DNA of 64,000 nt from an uncultured Acidobacteriota bacterium (GCA_902826605.1 CADEFM010000013.1:78868-142867), one strand, 5' to 3'; counted from the first letter of the stretch, positions 1 through 9,315 are shown. Notes: a model not told the origin generated them from the letters alone. Made by a program: numbers and translations.

Positions 1-1473
1 TTTGGCATGGCGGGAGTGGTCATGTTTAACCTGCTCCTGATATCGGCCATGACCGTTCTGCTTTTCAAAATGGTGTACCGGCGCTGCGGGAATCCGCTGC
101 TGGCCATCGCGCTCACGGGCGCGGCTTCTATAGGCGCGTCCATCCACTGGCTGGCGCGGCCGCATCTGGTGACCTTATTAATGGTGCTGGTCTTCTTCCA
201 CCTGCTCCACCGGGCGCGCGAAAAAGGCGGCGAGTTCAAGACGCTGTTGTGGCTGCCCCTGCTGACCGTGCTGTGGACCAACCTGCACGGCGGGTTCTTC
301 GTCGGCATCGTCTTGGTGGGTGCATACGCGGGCGGCGAATTATTGGGGGCTTTGCTGGCCGGTGGTCTGTCGATCGAAGAGCGTATCGCGCGCGCCAAGA
401 AAGCGCTGCCCTATATTTATACTGCCGTGGCTTGCGCGCTGGCCAGTCTGGTGAATCCGTACACGTATCATCTGCACCGGCACATCCTCAGCTATCTGCG
501 CGATCCGTTCCAGATGCGCATGATTCAGGAATTCATGGGCACCAATTTCCAGTGGCCCTCCACGCGGTTTTTGGAGGTGATGATCGTGCTCGGTGTAGCC
601 GCCGCGGTGTGGTATGCGCGGCGCGGGCGCTACGCGGAGGTGCTGCTGCTGGCGGGCTGGGCGCATCTGGCGCTGGTTTCGGTGCGCAATGTGCCCATCT
701 TCATGTTGATCGCGGCCCCTGTCATTGCCGCACCTTGCGCGGCGTGGCTGAAAGCTCTCAGCAATGCGCCGGTGGCTGCGTGGCTGCGCTCGGCGGCGGA
801 AACGTTCCGCGAAATTGGCGATGAGATGGACGTGCTGGAACGCCCCTGGCGGCTGCACGCGGTTTCGGCCGCGGTGATCGTCATGCTGGCATTGGCGATG
901 ACGTCGGCCAGCGCGGGAGACAAGCTGAAACCCGTCTACGATCCGAAAGCGTATCCCGATAAGGCGCTTGCCGCTCTGGAACACATGGATAGTCCAGCTG
1001 TGCTCGCTCAGTCCAGGCAGGCGTCCGGTTTAGCCGCGCTACGAATTTTTACCCACGATGAATGGGGCGACTACCTGATCTATAAACTCGCCCCGCAGGG
1101 AACCAAGGTTTTTGTCGACGGCCGCAGCGATTTTTACGGCGGGAAGTTCGACCAGGAGTACCTCGACGCGTTGAACGCGAAGTACACCTGGAGCGAAATG
1201 CTGGCCCGCTACGGCGTCGATACGATTCTCCTTCCAGTGGATGCGCCACTGGTCGGAGCCTTAAAGGAAACGCGCCATTGGACCGCCGTCTATGACGACG
1301 GCATGGCGATCGTTTTCCGGCCCGCGTCAGCGAACCTGAAGACCGCGGGAATCGAACAGTTTTCCACTCGTGTATCTGGTGGAATCGGAGGGCGCGGTCT
1401 CGCGATCGCGGCCACCACAAACGTGAACCCGGAGGGTCGCGTATCTAAACAGCAAAAGGGAGAGAATCCATGA
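1..1473 (+). CDS. Multi-pass membrane protein, glycosyltransferase-39-like, 5' end outside window
   Basis: The reading frame is open to the window edge. The first ATG (position 7) falls directly in a membrane helix, so the N-terminus is probably missing. About 300 residues of hydrophobic segments, including an HLLHRA/LHGGFF stretch, precede a soluble C-terminal domain (roughly residues 300-440) with the pattern HDEWGDYLIYKL and VFVDGRSDFYG. This layout recalls uncharacterised GT39/PMT-like membrane proteins of Acidobacteriota; I do not see a definite catalytic motif. The stop codon overlaps the ATG of the first Flp pilin (ATGA), which ties it to the pilus operon and allows a role in modifying or secreting pilin. 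That role is inference. It could instead be a plain lipid- or polysaccharide-linked transferase. Confidence 0.7.
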   Translation, partial: FGMAGVVMFNLLLISAMTVLLFKMVYRRCGNPLLAIALTGAASIGASIHWLARPHLVTLLMVLVFFHLLHRAREKGGEFKTLLWLPLLTVLWTNLHGGFFVGIVLVGAYAGGELLGALLAGGLSIEERIARAKKALPYIYTAVACALASLVNPYTYHLHRHILSYLRDPFQMRMIQEFMGTNFQWPSTRFLEVMIVLGVAAAVWYARRGRYAEVLLLAGWAHLALVSVRNVPIFMLIAAPVIAAPCAAWLKALSNAPVAAWLRSAAETFREIGDEMDVLERPWRLHAVSAAVIVMLALAMTSASAGDKLKPVYDPKAYPDKALAALEHMDSPAVLAQSRQASGLAALRIFTHDEWGDYLIYKLAPQGTKVFVDGRSDFYGGKFDQEYLDALNAKYTWSEMLARYGVDTILLPVDAPLVGALKETRHWTAVYDDGMAIVFRPASANLKTAGIEQFSTRVSGGIGGRGLAIAATTNVNPEGRVSKQQKGENP

Positions 1474-1658
1474 GAGAACTGATGATCCGTTTTATTCGCG
1501 AAGAGCAAGGCCAGGACTTGGTCGAGTACACCTTGCTGCTCGCGTTCGTATGCCTTGCGTCCGCTGCATTGTTCATCAACGCCGGTCTTACGATGAGGAA
1601 TATTTGGACGGTTGCAAACAACACCCTGTCCGCGGGCGCGTCGGCCGCCGCCTCCTAG
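1470..1658 (+). CDS. flp: Flp/Fap-type IVb pilin 1
   Basis: A 62-residue prepilin with a short charged leader ending in Gly14, then QDLVEYTLLLAF. Counting from the predicted cut after Gly14, Glu is +5 and Tyr is +6, the hallmark of Flp pilins processed by the TadV/CpaA peptidase. A single hydrophobic helix follows, then a short Ala/Ser-rich tail. The ATG overlaps the preceding stop and has a GGGAGA site upstream. This is the first of three pilin paralogues; the mature chain of about 48 residues would be the pilus subunit. The Ser-rich tail could be a modification site, which is inference only. Confidence 0.9.
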   Translation: MRELMIRFIREEQGQDLVEYTLLLAFVCLASAALFINAGLTMRNIWTVANNTLSAGASAAAS

Positions 1659-1693
1659 GCGCGCGGAGTGAAATTGGTTGTTGGAGTTTGGGG

Positions 1694-1718
1694 ACGGACC
1701 GTGCTGCAAGCGGTCCGT
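1694..1718 (+). other. Hairpin between pilin genes 1 and 2
   Basis: An 8-base perfect inverted repeat (ACGGACCG / CGGTCCGT) with a 9-base loop lies 36 bases after the first pilin stop. No T-run follows, so it is more likely an mRNA-stabilising or partial-termination stem than a full terminator. Such stems often raise the level of a major subunit relative to downstream genes. Confidence 0.4.
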
Positions 1719-1731
1719 TCGCATCATGATC

Positions 1732-1785
1732 AAGTGAAACAGTGTCTAGTGAAGGGTGAAGTGAAACAGTGTGAAGTGAAACAGT
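1732..1785 (+). repeat. Three direct copies of AAGTGAAACAGT before pilin 2
   Basis: The 12-mer AAGTGAAACAGT occurs at 1732-1743, 1759-1770 and 1774-1785, just upstream of the GGAGG site and ATG of the second pilin. Spacing is uneven (27 and 15 bases), so it is not a CRISPR array. It could be a binding site array for a regulator, or a replication-slippage product. Confidence 0.7.
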
Positions 1786-1804
1786 TCGATCGGAGGATCG
1801 TTCA

Positions 1805-1990
1805 ATGAAGGAGCGGATCATGGGATTCGCGGTTGACGAGAGTGGTCAGGACCTGATTGAGTATGCCTTGCTTCTGGCTTTTGTTTGTATCGCATCCGCG
1901 GCAATGTTTATCGGCGCGGGCGCCAGTATGAAGAATATTTGGCAGGTGGCGGATACCAACCTCTCGCAAGCCGCCTCGGCAGTCAGCTAA
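1805..1990 (+). CDS. flp: Flp/Fap-type IVb pilin 2
   Basis: A 61-residue prepilin, close paralogue of the first: leader to Gly14, then QDLIEYALLLAF with Glu at +5 and Tyr at +6, one membrane helix and an Ala/Ser tail. A GGAGG site lies about 8 bases before the ATG. It is separated from pilin 1 by a hairpin and a 12-base repeat array, which suggests separate control of the copies. Confidence 0.9.
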   Translation: MKERIMGFAVDESGQDLIEYALLLAFVCIASAAMFIGAGASMKNIWQVADTNLSQAASAVS

Positions 1991-2058
1991 GAACCCGCCC
2001 GGCCGCCGGGAAGGGAAACGTGTAAACGGTTGCGGGATAAGTGTGTGAGGAGACCAAT

Positions 2059-2238
2059 GTGCCGCTTGTAAATCGTTTTTGGGAGTCCGAAGACGGCCAG
2101 GATTTGGTCGAATATTCACTCCTGCTGGCCTTCGTGGCCTTGGTAGGGGCGGCCATGTATATCGGGATGGGCAGAAGTACGAGCACCATTTGGACCATCG
2201 TAAATTCGAGACTGGCGGCGGCCAACCAGTCCAGTTAG
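2059..2238 (+). CDS. flp: Flp/Fap-type IVb pilin 3
   Basis: A third pilin of 59 residues. I place the start at GTG 2059 because GAGGAG lies 6 bases upstream; an in-frame GTG at 2041 would swallow that site. The leader ends at Gly13, followed by QDLVEYSLLLAF (Glu +5, Tyr +6). The C-terminal part differs more from the other two (IWTIVNSRLAAANQSS), so it may be a minor or tip pilin. It sits 29 bases before cpaB. Confidence 0.87.
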   Translation: MPLVNRFWESEDGQDLVEYSLLLAFVALVGAAMYIGMGRSTSTIWTIVNSRLAAANQSS

Positions 2239-2267
2239 TGTCTGTGTAAGAAAAGGGAGCGAATCTT

Positions 2268-3182
2268 GTGAAGCAACGTCTGGTACTTGTTCTAATCTTC
2301 GCGCTGGTGGTATCCGGGGCCGCCAGCGCTGTGCTGTACCGGTTGATTTCAACGCAAGTGAACGCTAATAAGCAAGCGCCCACCACGAAGGTGGTGGTGG
2401 CCACTCGCAATCTGGCGAGTGGAGACTTGATTAAAGATCTCGATGTGAAACTCGCCGATTGGAGTGGCGCGCCTCCCGTGGGCGCGCTGATCAAAGTGGA
2501 AGACGCGGTTGGGCGTGGCGTCGTGGATGCCATTTATGCGGGTGAAGCCGTCATGGACAATCGAATCGCCGCGCGCGGTGCGGGCGCTGGTTTGGCCGCT
2601 ACCATTCCGCAAGGCATGCGCGCGGTAGCCGTGCGCGTCAACGACGTGGTGGGTGTGGCCGGATTTGCCATCCCTGGCATGCACGTCGATATCTTGCTGG
2701 CCGGCACGCCGCCCGGTGGCACCGGTACCGTCACCAAAACGCTGCTGCAGAATATCGAGATTCTCTCGGCCGGACAAAATATACAGAAAGACGCGGAAGG
2801 CAAGCCCATCGTGGTCCAGGTGATGAACCTGTTGGTCACTCCGGAGCAGGCCGAGATCCTGAGCCTGGCAAGCAATGACGCCCGCATTCAGCTGGTGCTG
2901 CGCAACCCCACCGATAAAGAAGAAACCAAAACTTCAGGCGCGGCGATGGCGAATCTGTTCACGGGAGGAGTAGCCAAGCTTCCTGTCGCGCTGCCTGAGG
3001 GAACAAGGGCCGCCCCAAGGCGTCTTCCACCGCCGCCGCCTCCTCCTCCGCCGCCGGCGGTGGAACAGCCCAAGCCGCCGCCGCCACCCATCATCGTGGA
3101 AGTGATTCACGGCTCGCGCAAGGTGTCGTCGCAGTTTAAGAGTGAAGAAGAAACCAATGCCTCGGAGGGCAAAGCGAAATGA
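2268..3182 (+). CDS. cpaB: Flp pilus assembly protein CpaB/RcpC
   Basis: A 304-residue protein with an N-terminal membrane anchor (residues 4-26), a SAF domain (about 40-105, with RNLASGDLI and IYAGEAVMDNRI) and the RcpC/CpaB region (VNDVVGVAGFAIPGMHVDILL). CpaB proteins sit in the periplasm next to the secretin and are thought to bind peptidoglycan or gate the channel. It starts with GTG after GGGAGCG. The tail has a run of ten prolines near residue 254 followed by a second Pro-rich stretch, typical of a spacer crossing the periplasm or wall. It overlaps the secretin ATG by 4 bases. Confidence 0.93.
   Translation: MKQRLVLVLIFALVVSGAASAVLYRLISTQVNANKQAPTTKVVVATRNLASGDLIKDLDVKLADWSGAPPVGALIKVEDAVGRGVVDAIYAGEAVMDNRIAARGAGAGLAATIPQGMRAVAVRVNDVVGVAGFAIPGMHVDILLAGTPPGGTGTVTKTLLQNIEILSAGQNIQKDAEGKPIVVQVMNLLVTPEQAEILSLASNDARIQLVLRNPTDKEETKTSGAAMANLFTGGVAKLPVALPEGTRAAPRRLPPPPPPPPPPAVEQPKPPPPPIIVEVIHGSRKVSSQFKSEEETNASEGKAK
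3025..3065 (+). other. Inverted repeat around the polyproline codons of cpaB
   Basis: TTCCACCGCC (3025-3034) and GGCGGTGGAA (3056-3065) are perfect complements and flank the proline codons. The transcript could fold into a GC-rich stem exactly where ribosomes meet polyproline. A chance result of Pro codon choice is possible. Confidence 0.5.
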
Positions 3183-4741
3183 GTTTTCGCGCATGGAAGT
3201 TCCTGACAGCCTTCGCGGCGCTGGTGCTGGGAGTTTCGGCACAGGAGAATCAGCAGACCACGGCGTCGCGGGAGTTAGCCGTCACTGTGGGGAAGTCTGT
3301 CCTTGTAGACTCCCCGCAGACCATCGAACGGATTGCCGTGGCGAACGGAGAACTGGCGGAGGCGATTGCCATTACTCCCCATGAAATTTTGGTGAACGGC
3401 AAGCTCGCGGGCGAGACCAGCATGATTGTGTGGCAACAGGGGGGCAACCGTCTGTTCTTCGATCTGACGGTGAATCGCAGCGAGTCGCGCATCGACGGAA
3501 TCCGTCGGGAGATCGGCCAGGATACGGCCAATAAAGATGTCACTCTCAGCGTTGAAGGCGAAGCGGTGTTCCTGCGGGGTACGGTGCCGGATTTAGTCGC
3601 CGCGCAGCGCGCCGTCGACATCGCCTCCATTCTAGGAAAAACCGTGAACTTGTTAAGGGTGAACATCCCCGGCACGGACGCGCAGATTCTGCTGAAGGTC
3701 AAATTCGTGGACGTGGATCGCTCCGTCACTCAACAATTGGGCATCAACCTGTTCAGCAGCGGCGGCACGGGCACCATCGGGCGCATCGCGACCGGGCAAT
3801 TTTCACCCCCTCTGGTGCTGCCGGATTTCACGCAAGCCGGAGCGCAGACTCAAATCACGTTTAGTAACCAGTTAAATCTGTTCCTTTTCCGGCCTGACCT
3901 GAACCTCGGCGTGACGGTCGCCGCCCTGCAGAGCCGCAATCTCTTGCAGATTCTGGCGGAACCGAATGTGCTGGCCATCAACGGCAAAACCGCAAGCTTC
4001 CTCGCGGGAGGTGAATTTCCGTTTCCCAACTTGCAGGGCGGCGGCGCGGGCCTGGGCGCGGTGACCATTCAATTCCGCGAATTCGGCGTGCGCATCAATT
4101 TCACCCCGACCATTACACCGCGCGGGACCATACGGTTGCAGGTGGCGCCAGAAGTCAGCTCCCTTGATTTCGCCAACGGCTTGATTTTCCAGGGATTCAC
4201 GATTCCCGCTCTCACCACAAGGCGCGTGTCCACTGAAATCGAACTGGAAGAAGGGCAGACCTTCGCGATCGGTGGTTTATTGGATAACCGCGACACCGAA
4301 ACGTTTAACCGCGTTCCAGGCCTCGCCAGCATTCCGTTTTTCGGCCACTTGTTCCGTTCGCGCCAGGTGAATAAGAGCAACTCCGAGCTAATCGTGATGG
4401 TGACTCCGGAACTGGTGCGGCCCATCCCGAAGGAACAAACGCCTCCGATGCTCAAGATGCCCGGCACGTTCATGGAGCCGAATACCACAGCCAGCGCTCC
4501 GCGTACGCCCGGAATGGAAGTAACGGGTCCGGTGCCGTTGAAACCCCTTCCCGATCCGACCATGACCGTGGAGGAACTCACGCGCGCCAATCAACGTTTG
4601 CAAGGAACCACAGGGCAAGGGACGACTGGCGCTCCGGCGCTGCAATTCGTTCCGATGCTTTCGCCCACAGCGCCGGGAGTGCAGGGCGCTCCGCCTCCGG
4701 CGCCTCCAAGCGGCGCAGCGCCGCCGGGAGTTCAGCGATAG
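3179..4741 (+). CDS. cpaC: Tad secretin CpaC/RcpA
   Basis: A 520-residue outer-membrane secretin. It has a signal peptide (cut near residue 22), a pilus-secretin N-domain (ELAVTVGKSVLVD to about residue 100), a BON-like segment, and the secretin domain (about 235-420) with the conserved LAEPNVLAINGKTASFLAGG and a GGLLDNRDTETFNRVPGL stretch before the final beta strands. The last 90 residues are rich in Pro, Thr and Gly and have no family counterpart I recognise. It forms the channel through which the Flp pilus leaves. The ATG overlaps the cpaB stop. No separate pilotin-like CpaD is seen. Confidence 0.94.
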   Translation: MSFRAWKFLTAFAALVLGVSAQENQQTTASRELAVTVGKSVLVDSPQTIERIAVANGELAEAIAITPHEILVNGKLAGETSMIVWQQGGNRLFFDLTVNRSESRIDGIRREIGQDTANKDVTLSVEGEAVFLRGTVPDLVAAQRAVDIASILGKTVNLLRVNIPGTDAQILLKVKFVDVDRSVTQQLGINLFSSGGTGTIGRIATGQFSPPLVLPDFTQAGAQTQITFSNQLNLFLFRPDLNLGVTVAALQSRNLLQILAEPNVLAINGKTASFLAGGEFPFPNLQGGGAGLGAVTIQFREFGVRINFTPTITPRGTIRLQVAPEVSSLDFANGLIFQGFTIPALTTRRVSTEIELEEGQTFAIGGLLDNRDTETFNRVPGLASIPFFGHLFRSRQVNKSNSELIVMVTPELVRPIPKEQTPPMLKMPGTFMEPNTTASAPRTPGMEVTGPVPLKPLPDPTMTVEELTRANQRLQGTTGQGTTGAPALQFVPMLSPTAPGVQGAPPPAPPSGAAPPGVQR

Positions 4742-4772
4742 GTAGTGACAGGGAATGGAAGGATAGGAATTA

Positions 4773-5939
4773 ATGTATCCATTGACTGCGGGATTGATCG
4801 TCGAATCCAAGGAACTGCGGGACGAAATCCACAGCGCCCTGGATCCGCTGCCAATCCGGCTCTTGTTCGAGCTGGCGGACGTTCCCACGGAAATGTCCGC
4901 GTTCCTGGACCGGATTCAGCGTATGTCGCCGGACGTGGTCCTGTTGGACACGACGCGCCTCCAGAACGAAGGCCGTCTGGAAGCCGTCATCAAGGCCATC
5001 CGCGCTACCTCGGGACGTCCTGTTGTTTTCGCGTTGCACGCCGTGGCGGAGCCCGGCGCGATTCTGGCGGCGATGCGCGCTGGAGCCAGTGAATTTCTGA
5101 ATCCTCCCGTGGCCGAGGCGCTGGCAGCCGGTTTGGATCGCGCGTCCGAACAACGGCAGGAGCGGAGGGAAAAGAAATCTCACCGCGCAAAGGTGCTGGG
5201 ATTCGTTTCGGCGAAAGGCGGCTGCGGAGCCACCAGCATCGCCTGTCACGTGGCTGCGTCATTGCCAGCCGAAACCAACGGTAAAGTGTTGCTGGCGGAC
5301 CTGGACCTGCAGTCCGGGATGGTCAACTTCCTCTTGAAGACGCACTCGCCCTATTCCATCGCGGATGCTGTCAATAATTTGCAAAGAATGGACCCCAGTT
5401 ACTGGCAAGGTTTGTTATCGAACGGCATCCCCAACCTGGAAATCATTACGGCGCCGACCGCGCCTGCGGCTAAACAGATCTCGCCCGCCCACTTGAAACA
5501 AGTGGTGGCATTCGCGCGGACCCAATATGACTGGCTGGTGGCGGATCTTGGGCGCAACGTGAATACTACGACGCTCGCCTTGCTGGATGTGGTGGACGAA
5601 ACGTTCCTGGTGATTACGCAAGACCTGCCGGCCCTGCATCAGGCGAAACAGATGATTCACGGGTTGCTGGAGGCGGGCTATGCGTCCGCGCAGCTCAAGC
5701 TGATCTTGAATCGCACCTCGGGCCGCTTTGAAGTGACGCTGGAAGAGCTGGAAACGATGCTCGGGCTGCCGATTTTCGCAACCATTGAGGATGATCCCAA
5801 TGGGTTTCAGGACGCTCTGGGAGAAGGCCGGCTCCTCGATGGATCCAGAGGCGCGGGGCAGGACCTGCAGCGCTTGACCCGCAAGATCGCGGGCGTGACC
5901 GAACCGCCCAAACGTAAGAAATTTTCGTTGTTCGGATAA
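4773..5939 (+). CDS. cpaE: Pilus localisation ATPase CpaE/TadZ
   Basis: A 388-residue protein with an N-terminal receiver-like domain (about 1-115, with DVVLLDTTRL but a poor acidic pocket) and a MinD/ParA-type ATPase domain. The deviant Walker A is SAKGGCGATS, keeping the first Lys but having Ala where ParA proteins have the second Lys, as is usual for TadZ. LLADLDLQSGMVNFLL and DWLVADLGRNVN supply the Walker A' and B regions. TadZ proteins place the Tad apparatus in the cell. A GGAAGGATAGGA stretch upstream supplies the ribosome site. Confidence 0.92.
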   Translation: MYPLTAGLIVESKELRDEIHSALDPLPIRLLFELADVPTEMSAFLDRIQRMSPDVVLLDTTRLQNEGRLEAVIKAIRATSGRPVVFALHAVAEPGAILAAMRAGASEFLNPPVAEALAAGLDRASEQRQERREKKSHRAKVLGFVSAKGGCGATSIACHVAASLPAETNGKVLLADLDLQSGMVNFLLKTHSPYSIADAVNNLQRMDPSYWQGLLSNGIPNLEIITAPTAPAAKQISPAHLKQVVAFARTQYDWLVADLGRNVNTTTLALLDVVDETFLVITQDLPALHQAKQMIHGLLEAGYASAQLKLILNRTSGRFEVTLEELETMLGLPIFATIEDDPNGFQDALGEGRLLDGSRGAGQDLQRLTRKIAGVTEPPKRKKFSLFG

Positions 5940-5979
5940 ACCGGACGCGGAGACTGTTTGATGGGAAAGAGGAAGTGCA

Positions 5980-7341
5980 ATGGCCGCTAATGTTAATTCC
6001 CTGGTACCACAGGAAGCCGGTTGGGTTGACCGGTTGTTTACAGACCAGGGGTTTCATCCGGAATATCAGGAGCTGAAGTTCACGCTGCACCGCAAGCTGC
6101 TCGACCGGATCAACCTGGAGATGCTCTCAAGCGTCGCCGTCGAGCGTGTGCGCGCCGAAGTGCGTTCCGCTGTGGCGCGCCTGGTGGATGAAGAAAAAAC
6201 CCCGCTCAGTCTGTTGGAGAAGGACCGCATCATCAATGAAGTCCTGGATGAAGTCTTCGGGCTGGGTCCGCTGGAGCCGCTGCTGGCCGATCCCACCATC
6301 TCCGATATCCTGGTGACCACTCCCCGCCTGGTGTATGTCGAACGGGCCGGCAAGCTGTACAAAACGCCGGTTCAGTTTAAGGACAACGCGCACCTGATGC
6401 GCATTATTGAGAAAATCGTGGCCCGCGTGGGCCGGCGCGTGGACGAATCGTCGCCGCTGGTGGACGCGCGTCTGCCAGATGGATCCCGCGTGAACGCGGC
6501 TATTCCGCCTGTGGCCGTCGACGGGCCACTGCTCTCCATCCGCCGCTTTGGGCGCGATCCGCTGACTGCTGAAGATCTGGTGCGCACCCTTTCTATCACC
6601 GAGGGCATGATGCTCCTGCTCAAGGCCTGTGTTCATTCCAAACTGAACTGCATCATTTCAGGTGGAACGGGCGCCGGCAAGACTACGCTCCTGAACATTC
6701 TCTCCAGCTTTATCGGAGCCGATGAGCGGATCGTGACCATCGAAGACGCAGCAGAACTCAAGCTGCGCCAGGAACACGTGGCGCGTATGGAAACCCGTCC
6801 GCCCAATATCGAAGGCACCGGCGCCATCCGTATCCGGGAACTGGTGATCAACGCCTTGCGTATGCGCCCCGACCGAATCGTTGTCGGCGAAGTCCGCGGC
6901 GAAGAAGCCTTGGATATGTTGCAGGCGATGAACACGGGCCACGATGGCTCGCTGACCACTATCCATGCCAACACCCCGCGCGACGCGCTGGGACGCCTGG
7001 AGGTCATGGTAGGTATGTCCAACGCTAATATGGGCGTGCGCGCTATCCGCCAGCAGGTGAGCTCCGCTGTGGATGTGATCGTGCAGATCGCCCGTATGAG
7101 CGATGGTTCGCGCCGCATCATCGCGATTACCGAAGTGCTCGGCATGGAAGGCGAACTGGTTACGATGCAGGACATCTTTGTTTTTGAAAAGACAGGTCTG
7201 ACGGATCGCGGCAAGGTCACTGGGCGCTTCCGCGCCACCGGGATCCGTCCCAAATTTTATGAAAAACTGCGTGTGACCGGATCGCAATTTCCCGCCTCGA
7301 TCTTCCAGACCGTGGTGGAGATAGGAACTCCACAAGCATGA
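5980..7341 (+). CDS. tadA: Tad secretion ATPase TadA/CpaF
   Basis: A 453-residue hexameric motor ATPase of the type II/IV secretion family that powers pilus assembly at the inner membrane. Walker A is [13 protein letters not shown] (about residues 227-239), followed by the Asp box ([12 protein letters not shown]), Walker B ([14 protein letters not shown], near 298-311) and the His box ([14 protein letters not shown]). The helical N-terminal 80 residues match the CpaF lead domain. A single TadA, not a pair of ATPases, is encoded. The stop overlaps the tadB start by 4 bases. Confidence 0.96.
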   Translation: MAANVNSLVPQEAGWVDRLFTDQGFHPEYQELKFTLHRKLLDRINLEMLSSVAVERVRAEVRSAVARLVDEEKTPLSLLEKDRIINEVLDEVFGLGPLEPLLADPTISDILVTTPRLVYVERAGKLYKTPVQFKDNAHLMRIIEKIVARVGRRVDESSPLVDARLPDGSRVNAAIPPVAVDGPLLSIRRFGRDPLTAEDLVRTLSITEGMMLLLKACVHSKLNCIISGGTGAGKTTLLNILSSFIGADERIVTIEDAAELKLRQEHVARMETRPPNIEGTGAIRIRELVINALRMRPDRIVVGEVRGEEALDMLQAMNTGHDGSLTTIHANTPRDALGRLEVMVGMSNANMGVRAIRQQVSSAVDVIVQIARMSDGSRRIIAITEVLGMEGELVTMQDIFVFEKTGLTDRGKVTGRFRATGIRPKFYEKLRVTGSQFPASIFQTVVEIGTPQA

Positions 7342-8312
7342 ACCCCGTCGTAGGCATCATCCTGTTTCTGATATTGTTCGCCATCATCATGGTGACGGTC
7401 AGCTTCGGTTCGCGCTTCGTGGAGATGCGCAGCAAGAGGCAAGTCGCCACCATGCTCAATCCCGAGGAGGATCTGGGCGACATGGATATGGGTGTCACCT
7501 CCGTCCTTCTGGAGCACGAACAGAAACAAGGTTTTGAAAATCTGCTTGAGCGGACTGGCTTGGTGGGCGGCGTTCAGAATCTGTTGCAACAGGCCGGCCT
7601 GGCATGGCCCGCCAGCCACTTGATCCTCGCCGTGTCTGGAGGGGCTTTTGCAGGCGCTCTGGCAGGAGTATACCTTCAGCCTCTGGGGTTTCAATTCATT
7701 AGCGCCATTGGATTCGCAATGCTTCTGGGCGGATTGCCCATCATGTATGTGCAGTTCAAGCGCAACAAGCGTATGGCAGCGTTTGAGGAGCAATTGCCGG
7801 AGGCGCTGGACTTCCTGGCCCGCTCCATGCGCGCTGGGCACGCGTTTTCGATTGGCCTCGAAATGCTGGGGACGGAATCGCCCGATCCCATGGGGCAGGA
7901 ATTCCGCGCCCTTTTCGCCGAACAGAACTTAGGAGCCCCGCTCGAGGTAGCTCTGCGAAATTTTGCGCGGCGCGTTCCGATTCTAGACGTGCAGTTGTTT
8001 ATTTCTTCGGTGTTGCTCCAACGGCAAACCGGCGGTAACTTGGGCGAGGTCTTGACGCGGCTGGCGTTCCTGATCCGCGAGCGATTCCGGTTGCGCGGCC
8101 AGGTGAAGGCGGCCAGCGCCCACGGCCGCATGACCAGCGTGGTGCTGACGCTATTGCCCATCGTAATGATTTTCGCGCTGCAGTTCGTAGCCCCCGGTTA
8201 TCTCCAAAGCTTGGCGGAGGATCCCGACGGGAAGTGGATGATCGTGGGAGCGATTATCGCTCAGATCATGGGCTATTACATCATGCGAAAGATTACCAAT
8301 ATTAAGGTTTGA
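7338..8312 (+). CDS. tadB: Tad inner-membrane platform protein TadB
   Basis: A 324-residue T2SS F-family membrane protein. It has an N-terminal helix, a pair of helices near residues 95-135, a cytoplasmic F domain (EEQLPEALDFLARSMRAGHA to LLQRQTGGNLGEVLTRLAFL) and two C-terminal helices. These are the usual features of the platform on which TadA acts. It overlaps tadA (ATGA) and lies 12 bases before tadC. Confidence 0.94.
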   Translation: MNPVVGIILFLILFAIIMVTVSFGSRFVEMRSKRQVATMLNPEEDLGDMDMGVTSVLLEHEQKQGFENLLERTGLVGGVQNLLQQAGLAWPASHLILAVSGGAFAGALAGVYLQPLGFQFISAIGFAMLLGGLPIMYVQFKRNKRMAAFEEQLPEALDFLARSMRAGHAFSIGLEMLGTESPDPMGQEFRALFAEQNLGAPLEVALRNFARRVPILDVQLFISSVLLQRQTGGNLGEVLTRLAFLIRERFRLRGQVKAASAHGRMTSVVLTLLPIVMIFALQFVAPGYLQSLAEDPDGKWMIVGAIIAQIMGYYIMRKITNIKV

Positions 8313-8324
8313 GGCGGCTAAATT

Positions 8325-9266
8325 ATGATTGCGTTGATGATTGCCTTGGCTGCATTTGTGATGTTAATGGCGTTGATAGGGTTCTTCGGATACCGGTACT
8401 ACGCCCGCCCTGGCCGCGTCTATGAACAGTTGGGCGGGAATGCCACCATGGCTTTCCCGAGCGGCGTGGGGACCATGACCGAGCCCGGCCACGGGCTGAT
8501 TGTCAGCGTCGTGGAACAAATTGGCAGAGCCGTGCCCCTCAATCCGGACGACGCTTCGGCTGTGCGCCGTGATTTGATCGCTGCCGGATACCGGGCGGAG
8601 AGTGCCGTCACCCTTTATGCCGGATTGCGTGTTCTCGCTACCGTGTTTATGGTGGTCTTGGCGCTCAGTTTCCGTGGGATGATCACGTCGAATGCGGTGC
8701 TCGGCATTGTGATTCCCGTGGCGGCCGGATTCGCCGGGTGGTTTGGACCCAGCTTTGTCTTGGATTTTTTGATCTCCGCCCGCTGCGAACGCATTCGATT
8801 CGGGCTTCCCGACGCGCTCGATCTTACCGTGGTCTGCGTGGAAGCCGGTCTTGGTTTGGATCAGGCTCTGCAGCATGTCTCGCACGAACTGCACCAGGCG
8901 CACCCCGATGTGTGCGACGAGTTGCAAATCGTCAATCTGGAAATTCGCGCCGGTAAGCGGCGTACCGAAGCACTGCGCAACTTGGCGGAACGGACGGATG
9001 AACAGGAATTGCGAAAACTGGTAGCGGTGATGATTCAGACCGACCGTTTCGGCACCAGCATCGCCGATTCGCTGCGCACGCACGCTGATTTCATGCGTGT
9101 GCGGCGGAGGCAGGAAGCGGAAGAGCGTGCCGCCAAGATTGGCGTCAAACTGGTATTCCCGATTTTTTTCCTCATTCTTCCGTCCATGCTTGTGGTGGTG
9201 GCGGGTCCGGGGCTGTTGCAAGTATTCAAGTATCTGTTCCCGATGATGCGAAACTTCCGCATGTAG
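8325..9266 (+). CDS. tadC: Tad inner-membrane platform protein TadC
   Basis: A 313-residue T2SS F-family protein, partner of TadB. It has an N-terminal helix, two mid-chain helices (about 100-145), an F domain (RFGLPDALDLTVVCVEAGLGLDQAL and ELRKLVAVMIQTDRFGTSIA) and a last helix near 275-300 followed by FKYLFPMMRNFRM. GAGGCGG precedes the ATG. No TadD, TadE, TadF or TadG gene follows, so this is a reduced Tad set. Confidence 0.93.
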   Translation: MIALMIALAAFVMLMALIGFFGYRYYARPGRVYEQLGGNATMAFPSGVGTMTEPGHGLIVSVVEQIGRAVPLNPDDASAVRRDLIAAGYRAESAVTLYAGLRVLATVFMVVLALSFRGMITSNAVLGIVIPVAAGFAGWFGPSFVLDFLISARCERIRFGLPDALDLTVVCVEAGLGLDQALQHVSHELHQAHPDVCDELQIVNLEIRAGKRRTEALRNLAERTDEQELRKLVAVMIQTDRFGTSIADSLRTHADFMRVRRRQEAEERAAKIGVKLVFPIFFLILPSMLVVVAGPGLLQVFKYLFPMMRNFRM

Positions 9267-9315
9267 GCGGTTCGTCGTACAATCGCTAGATGCAGTACAA
9301 GAGGAGATCCTAAAT

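Noticed and set aside
1732..1785. Three short repeats that could suggest a CRISPR array
   Set aside because: Copies are only 12 bases with uneven, short spacers (15 and 3 bases). No cas gene is near. Reported as a direct repeat only.
2888..3094. Poly-glycine open frame on the minus strand
   Set aside because: It is the antisense of the CpaB polyproline codons and has no ribosome site.
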